Shown here: piece by piece, positions 59,587 through 64,000 of the stretch | Position numbering within the stretch: position 1 is the stretch's first letter | Layout: each line of letters begins with the position of its first letter | DNA from: JAJDIA01 sp031555505 | Lineage (GTDB): Bacteria; Bacteroidota; Bacteroidia; Bacteroidales; Tannerellaceae | NCBI GenBank assembly: GCA_031555505.1 | Contig: JAVBUH010000005.1 | Location: forward strand, 1-64,000 | Reading direction: 5' to 3' | Length of the DNA stretch: 64,000 nucleotides | The notes under the pieces: model-generated | What the model was told of the DNA's origin: nothing | What the model saw: the letters and a program-made list of their open reading frames with translations, nothing else | The model's database searches: none | Translations under genes and position numbers: made by a program

Positions 59587-59981
59587 CGCAAAAGTCCCGA
59601 CTTTCTCAAGCCAGGATTTCCCACTTAAGAAATACTATCTTAGGATATAAGTATTTCTAAGGTCAATAAAAAAAGGCTGCTAAGGCAAAGGGTACGGAAG
59701 ACATTCAGGGAATCAAAAAGCGAGACCACCTGCCGCCGGTTATATGACATTTGTTTCACTATAAAGATTTACGGCTATCCACTTCGTGCAATACACGCAT
59801 CTGCTGCTATGTACACAGAGACAGAACGGTCTATCAGCATAGCGAGAGTTTATTACAGGTTTGGCATAGGTGCTATTTAGGCATGTAATAGGCATGGTAT
59901 ATAAGGGTAGTAGAAATCAAGTAGTTATAGTATACAAAAATGGGGGGGGCGTTTTTGCAGTTGGATGTAGCTTGTTTTGTC

Positions 59982-60013
59982 AAAAAAGAGGATGTGGCGG
60001 TTGTCACATCCTC
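59982..60013 (-). terminator. terminator of the unknown secreted-protein operon
   Basis: On the minus strand the perfect stem GAGGATGTG / CACATCCTC with an 8-nt loop is followed by TTTTTTG, 25 bases past the stop codon. Confidence 0.9.
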
Positions 60014-60038
60014 GCATCTTTCATAGTCTATTGAAACG

Positions 60039-61877
60039 TCATTCGTGTTTTTTGGTGCCTCTTCCTTCCCAACCACTTTTACCTTCATCCATAAAGACTT
60101 CCTGTAATGATTTAGATACACGCTGGTCTACTTCTTCCACAATCTGTACCCTCAACGGCTGTGTGAGCCGTTTTTCCCATTCAAGGACGGGAGCATGAGG
60201 ACGGTTTTGGTCGTCTATCCGGTAGACAAGGAATGCCCACTTCTCGGAAAAAACATTCCCTTTCAATGCCGGTATCACCTGTTGCATATTGGCCGAAACA
60301 AAAGGATGGGAAAGCCCGCGCGCCCAATACACCCAAGGCCCGGTTGTGATATAAAAGAACGGATTGAGCAACCGTGGCGCCGATTCGATGCCACTGTTAT
60401 CATATCCCAACTGGATACCGGCAAAGCCAAGTCCTTTTTCCTTGTTGAAGAAAATGATCCACGGGACATCCGCCTCCATCTTGATGTCGGTCAGGTCGGG
60501 TATGTCCCTTATGTCGTATACAAAGACAGAGTCCCTGATGATATCATACCAGGCGGCATGGGTGATCAGTTCGCGTTTAAACACCATCTCGGCATTACGA
60601 AGAGCCAGGCACTGGACTGTTTCATTGATCCGCATAGCCGTGTATGTGATAAAATAAGGAACACCGGGATAAAATTCATACCGTACGGAAGCATCTACTT
60701 CAGGCACTCCGCGGAGGTTATCCCAGAACTCGGCTTTAGCTATTACAGGACCGGAGATTGTTTTCATGCCTTTCGGTTGTTTCCAGTCGGCCGTATGTGT
60801 CCAAGCCGAAGGCGGTACATAGATATCAGGATTCCAGTGGACGGCTCCATTTGTTTCCAGCCGGTGGAAGAATGGGAAATCAGGCTTGCTCTTCAATGTG
60901 ACCTGATCGAGATGCCCCGAGTTGGTATGCAAAGCGATGGAGTAAGCGCTGTTTTCAATCTGCAGTCCGGGAGCATCCCCCTGTACCGACAGATCGGAAT
61001 GATAAGGCTTCACCATCGCATCCGGGTTGTTGTAGTATACGAGGAAGACACGGCTTGTCTTCGCCGGGACATCGGCAAGGAAAGCCACCCTGGCTGTGAC
61101 GGTAGGCAGCCACAACGGCACCTCCCGGGTGGGTTTGCCATCCTCATCGGGAGCCAGGTCGTCTTCTTTCAGATATTCCTGCACGTCGTATACCTGGGAG
61201 GTTACTTCTTTGATCGCATGCGTCTCGGTATCTACCGATACCACACGTATGTCGCGCGTTAGCTGTTGTGCTTCGTCAGGGTAGAACGCAAGCAGAACCT
61301 CTACTGGTTCGCCGGTTCGGTTGATCCCGCCCGTTTCACTGACGATCACCGATTTGTAACTCTTCCACCGGTCACTGAATACCTCAGTACCCTGCGGCGC
61401 TTTGACTTTCCGGCTTGCGCTGACGATCACATCTTTGTTGGTTGCATGGACATCCTTTTTCAGGCGTACGGAGATACGGACATCATATTCCTGTCCGGGT
61501 TGCCATTTGACCCAACCAACGATACTGAATTTCCGGTAATTAGTAACATCCTGCGACACGCTGGTTCCAGAAGGCGGGCGTTCCGACAAGGGAGGATGGT
61601 TGGGGTTACCCAGATGGCCTTCTTTGTGAAGGTCTACCGCTCTCAATACATGCCCATCCACTGCTGCTTCCACTTCGATAATCGAAGGTTGCGGCAGTTC
61701 GATGTCGGCTTTGAAATGATAGTAGGGTATCTGGGGATGCGGGTAGCCCATCTCGATCCCCGAGATATTAAGGCTCCCGCTTTCCCTTCCTTTTTGGGCG
61801 TCGGCAGGCCATACGCACATGGCTGCCAGCAGGAATACGGATCCTGCTTTTCTTAAATGTTTATAAAGACTTTTCAT
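60039..61877 (-). CDS. Large secreted protein of unknown function
   Basis: 612 residues with a signal peptide (ending VWPADAQ). It appears to be all-beta: an N-terminal Ig-like region (SLNISGIEMGYPHPQIPYYHFKADIEL), a central segment with VPLWLPTVTARVAFLADVP and RVFLVYYNNPDA, and a C-terminal sandwich (YEFYPGVPYFITYTAMRINETV and WVYWARGLSHPFVS). The central motif recalls the first domain of exo-acting polysaccharide lyase-like proteins, but this is only an impression. No catalytic residues can be named. It follows another large gene by 10 bases in the same direction, so the two are one unit that runs off the window. Confidence 0.7.
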   Translation of the reverse strand: MKSLYKHLRKAGSVFLLAAMCVWPADAQKGRESGSLNISGIEMGYPHPQIPYYHFKADIELPQPSIIEVEAAVDGHVLRAVDLHKEGHLGNPNHPPLSERPPSGTSVSQDVTNYRKFSIVGWVKWQPGQEYDVRISVRLKKDVHATNKDVIVSASRKVKAPQGTEVFSDRWKSYKSVIVSETGGINRTGEPVEVLLAFYPDEAQQLTRDIRVVSVDTETHAIKEVTSQVYDVQEYLKEDDLAPDEDGKPTREVPLWLPTVTARVAFLADVPAKTSRVFLVYYNNPDAMVKPYHSDLSVQGDAPGLQIENSAYSIALHTNSGHLDQVTLKSKPDFPFFHRLETNGAVHWNPDIYVPPSAWTHTADWKQPKGMKTISGPVIAKAEFWDNLRGVPEVDASVRYEFYPGVPYFITYTAMRINETVQCLALRNAEMVFKRELITHAAWYDIIRDSVFVYDIRDIPDLTDIKMEADVPWIIFFNKEKGLGFAGIQLGYDNSGIESAPRLLNPFFYITTGPWVYWARGLSHPFVSANMQQVIPALKGNVFSEKWAFLVYRIDDQNRPHAPVLEWEKRLTQPLRVQIVEEVDQRVSKSLQEVFMDEGKSGWEGRGTKKHE

Positions 61878-61887
61878 ACCTATTCTG

Positions 61888-64000
61888 TTATTGTGGTTCT
61901 GTAGATATCAGGTTCCGATTCCGTAATTCCTCAACTCCCTGTTTCCAATGGCCTCCGGTACCCCACATGTAGTAAGTGAAGTACATGGTGCTTTGCTGGT
62001 AAATCGGCGTCCAGGGTTGGAATTCCACATAGTAGTGATTAGCATCCCTGTTCCTCGGATGGTTCATCCACAAATGAAGGAACAATGGTTCGGTAACGGG
62101 GAAGGCGCCGATAAACGAAACATCTTCCTTTGTATCGTATCCGGCATTCCACCCTTCCTTCAGGTAGATCACCCGGCCGTAGGAGCGTTCAGGATCCATG
62201 ACGAATTCCTGGAAACCCTCTTTCTCCGGGACGGTGAACACATCTTCAGTCCAGTGCCTGGCTCCCAGTTCAAGAATGGGTTGCGGGCCGATCACATTGG
62301 CTTCCGGGTTTTTGAAGGTAAGCGCAAAGCGGACTTCCAACAGCGGCGAATTACCGTAAAGGGTAAATGTCTTTTCCAGTTTATTCCCATAATAATCCGC
62401 CGTCATCTTCACCTGCACATAGTCGCCTTTATCCCGGATGACTTCCACGTCGTATTGCTTGTGGGTCTCCATGCTTCCCTGTCCCAGGAAATCTTCGAAT
62501 CCGCCATACGGGTAATACCTCCGTTTCCGGTATGCCCGGTTGTCATCTTCCGGTTTTTCCGGCCAAAGCTTGAACAACAGGTTGTCGTTCCTTGATTTTA
62601 CAATGTATTCGATCACCCGGGCACCTGTGGCCAGCAATGTGACTTGTACGCTGTCGTTCTCCAAGCGGTATTCCTTGATCCCGTCATTGTTCAGGTCTAC
62701 TTCGGCGAGGGTAGGGATACCCTGTGACGCTCCTACCCCCAACTGGCTGATATTCGTAATACCCAAAGCTTCCACTTTGACCCGGTAATTACCCGGCGGA
62801 ACTTTCAGGCCGAATGATAAGTCCTGGAACTTACCTGTTCCGGCTGTGCATGACACCGTATTTTTATACACTATCTTCTTGGGGTTAGCGCTGCTTTGCA
62901 CTTCTATCTTTACAGGGAACGACGATTGATCCGAGAAGTTATGGATCGTCACCGGATAAGTGACCTCCGGCGTATGCCCGTAAAGCAGTTGATGGGTTGA
63001 AATAAAACGGGGCAGATCCAACATACTCGCCGTGCTTTTCCTCTTCCCATCCCATTTATAATGCAAGGCGATGGGATTCGTTTTTCCCATAGCTGCGGGA
63101 AGCGGACGGATATCGAACTGTAGTGTCTTCGTACTGCCGGCGGGTAGTTGTACCGGTGCGGTCAGCCCTTGTTTCAGGTTCAGTTCGGGGGGAAGTACCA
63201 CCTCAAACTCTCCCGAAAGGTCATACGGGTATCCGTTTGTCACCTCCACGCGGAGTACATAACCATCTACAGATGCCTGCAGGCGGACTCTATCGCCGAA
63301 ATATTCTTCCGGGAACACACGGTCTAGCAACAACAGATCCAACGCATGGCGGTACCGGTCAGGCCCCATCATGAGTCCGTTTTCCAATACGGCCACTTCC
63401 CGACGGTACATGATTGCATCCCACATAAGCTTCCGGGTCAACGGCGCACCTTTCGGGGTAAAGAGAACCATGCTGGGTACGGCATCGTCATGAAGCGGTA
63501 GGGTAGGACATATAAACGGAACGTTTTCATTGTCGATCTGTTCCTTATTCCCGTCATAACCTGTTTCCCGCGCATCATAAGCGATATACCCGTCGTAAGA
63601 CAGGTTCGTGGCTAACGTATCATATACCTGCCTGAATGCATACCCTCCTCTTTCATGGGCATAGTTGATCCATTTTTCACGTGTATAGTTGCCTTGTACC
63701 TGTAAGCCATCATAATTCTCGCATCCATATATGGGAGGAGTTCCTACGTCCACCGCTACAGGTAATTGGGCTTTGCTTACCCAGTCTTCGAGTTCCTTTT
63801 TGGATAAGAAGTCCATATATCCGTCAAAGATAAACCAGTCGTTCCCTTCGTTCATCCCTTTACCGATCACGTCGAGGTAGTGGCCGGGCGTACACGTCAC
63901 GCTCTTCACCAGTGTCTTGGCTCCGAACCAGCCTTTATGCAGATCGTATTCTCCGAGCAGTTCCCTGGTGGAATCGATTAGCGCCTTGACTTTATTCCGT
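61888..64000 (-). CDS. Large protein of unknown function, N-terminus beyond the window
   Basis: At least 703 residues, open to the last base of the window. The visible N-terminal part (LIDSTRELLGEYDLHKGWFG, CTPGHYLDVIGKGMNEG, GNDWFIFDGYMDFLS) is alpha/beta and the rest beta-rich. A GTG at 63909 in frame is internal. A calcium-type loop DLNNDGIKEYRL lies in the middle, followed by a region that looks like a galactose-mutarotase-type sandwich (TLYGNSPLLEVRFALTF). Paired with the gene at 60039-61877. A carbohydrate-active role is plausible from composition and layout, but not shown. Confidence 0.65.
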   Translation of the reverse strand, partial: RNKVKALIDSTRELLGEYDLHKGWFGAKTLVKSVTCTPGHYLDVIGKGMNEGNDWFIFDGYMDFLSKKELEDWVSKAQLPVAVDVGTPPIYGCENYDGLQVQGNYTREKWINYAHERGGYAFRQVYDTLATNLSYDGYIAYDARETGYDGNKEQIDNENVPFICPTLPLHDDAVPSMVLFTPKGAPLTRKLMWDAIMYRREVAVLENGLMMGPDRYRHALDLLLLDRVFPEEYFGDRVRLQASVDGYVLRVEVTNGYPYDLSGEFEVVLPPELNLKQGLTAPVQLPAGSTKTLQFDIRPLPAAMGKTNPIALHYKWDGKRKSTASMLDLPRFISTHQLLYGHTPEVTYPVTIHNFSDQSSFPVKIEVQSSANPKKIVYKNTVSCTAGTGKFQDLSFGLKVPPGNYRVKVEALGITNISQLGVGASQGIPTLAEVDLNNDGIKEYRLENDSVQVTLLATGARVIEYIVKSRNDNLLFKLWPEKPEDDNRAYRKRRYYPYGGFEDFLGQGSMETHKQYDVEVIRDKGDYVQVKMTADYYGNKLEKTFTLYGNSPLLEVRFALTFKNPEANVIGPQPILELGARHWTEDVFTVPEKEGFQEFVMDPERSYGRVIYLKEGWNAGYDTKEDVSFIGAFPVTEPLFLHLWMNHPRNRDANHYYVEFQPWTPIYQQSTMYFTYYMWGTGGHWKQGVEELRNRNLISTEPQ

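Larger units (their letters stand above)
59491..60038. other. convergent gap between the barrel gene and the unknown secreted pair
   Basis: Holds terminators for both sides, and a run of eight G at 59942-59949. Otherwise no gene or repeat was recognised. Confidence 0.6.

Noticed and set aside
1..64000. tRNA or rRNA genes
   Set aside because: No cloverleaf with a GGTTCGA-type T-arm and no rRNA segment was noticed in any intergenic region on either strand.

Overview
The window reads as a chromosomal segment of an obligate-anaerobe-type Bacteroidales bacterium, most like Parabacteroides/Tannerellaceae. The reasons are the three-gene cytochrome-b-type fumarate reductase operon (cytochrome b, flavoprotein, iron-sulphur), the complete type IX secretion core (porP-gldK-gldL-gldM-gldN), the families DUF5009, DUF3836, DUF2795 and DUF3089, Bacteroidetes -33/-7 promoters (TTG/TTTG and TAnnTTTG) in front of many genes, and weak Shine-Dalgarno sequences. 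The species assignment is inference. No tRNA, rRNA, CRISPR array, integrase or transposase was seen.

Layout. 1-3.1 kb: the end of a yidC gene (5' part outside the window) and a DUF5009 membrane acyltransferase-like gene, separated by a 59-bp perfect inverted repeat. 3.2-6.8 kb: fumarate reductase operon with clear promoter and terminator. 6.9-9.3 kb: two LiaF-like membrane proteins plus a membrane LytTR regulator. 9.3-10.2 kb: gene-free, with a candidate small RNA, a 22/23-bp-period palindrome array and a 30-bp tandem duplication. 10.1-14.3 kb (minus): an FKBP tail remnant, a frameshifted beta-gamma-crystallin lipoprotein, an FKBP isomerase, glyS and dinB. 14.4-18.1 kb: etfB-etfA-acyl-CoA dehydrogenase. 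18.2-20.7 kb: an AT-rich restriction-modification island (Eco47II/Sau96I-like endonuclease broken in an AT repeat, intact cytosine-5 methyltransferase, Vsr) bounded by imperfect 27-bp direct repeats that carry promoter -7 boxes. 20.9-28.1 kb: Tat-exported Gfo/Idh/MocA protein and an RND efflux operon. 28.1-29.8 kb: a methyltransferase-like protein, cobalamin adenosyltransferase and DUF2795. 29.9-36.1 kb: the T9SS core operon. 36.3-38.5 kb: typA and rpsO, divergent. 38.5-39.4 kb: gene-free, with the most regular 22-bp palindrome array. 39.4-44.2 kb (minus): a second DUF5009-yidC pair behind pyrG. 44.4-55.8 kb: a sugar-nucleotide-reductase-like gene, a beta-barrel protein, trpB, small DUF genes, a membrane AraC regulator, a DUF3089 lipoprotein, a patatin/BamA fusion and a DUF362 protein. 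56-64 kb: a GlsB/YeaQ protein with an in-frame stop at codon 5, a hypothetical, a second membrane AraC regulator, a small beta-barrel, and two large secreted proteins of unknown function, the last running off the window.

How the genes fit together. Fumarate reductase, the electron-transfer flavoprotein/acyl-CoA dehydrogenase trio and cobalamin adenosyltransferase fit a fumarate-respiring, succinate/propionate-forming anaerobe. Much of the rest is envelope biology: YidC, T9SS, RND efflux, LiaF-like stress sensing, outer-membrane barrels and Tat-exported proteins.

The most unusual signals are: (1) three gene-free regions each holding a tandem series of short palindromes on a 22-bp (occasionally 23-bp) period, with a different palindrome at each locus; (2) a diverged, inverted duplication of yidC-DUF5009 about 37 kb apart, with different hairpin elements at the matching intercistronic site; (3) a promoter-terminator unit predicting a transcript of about 80 nt; and (4) several genes broken at short repeats or by single codons. 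All similarity statements come from reading the sequence by eye; no database search was run.
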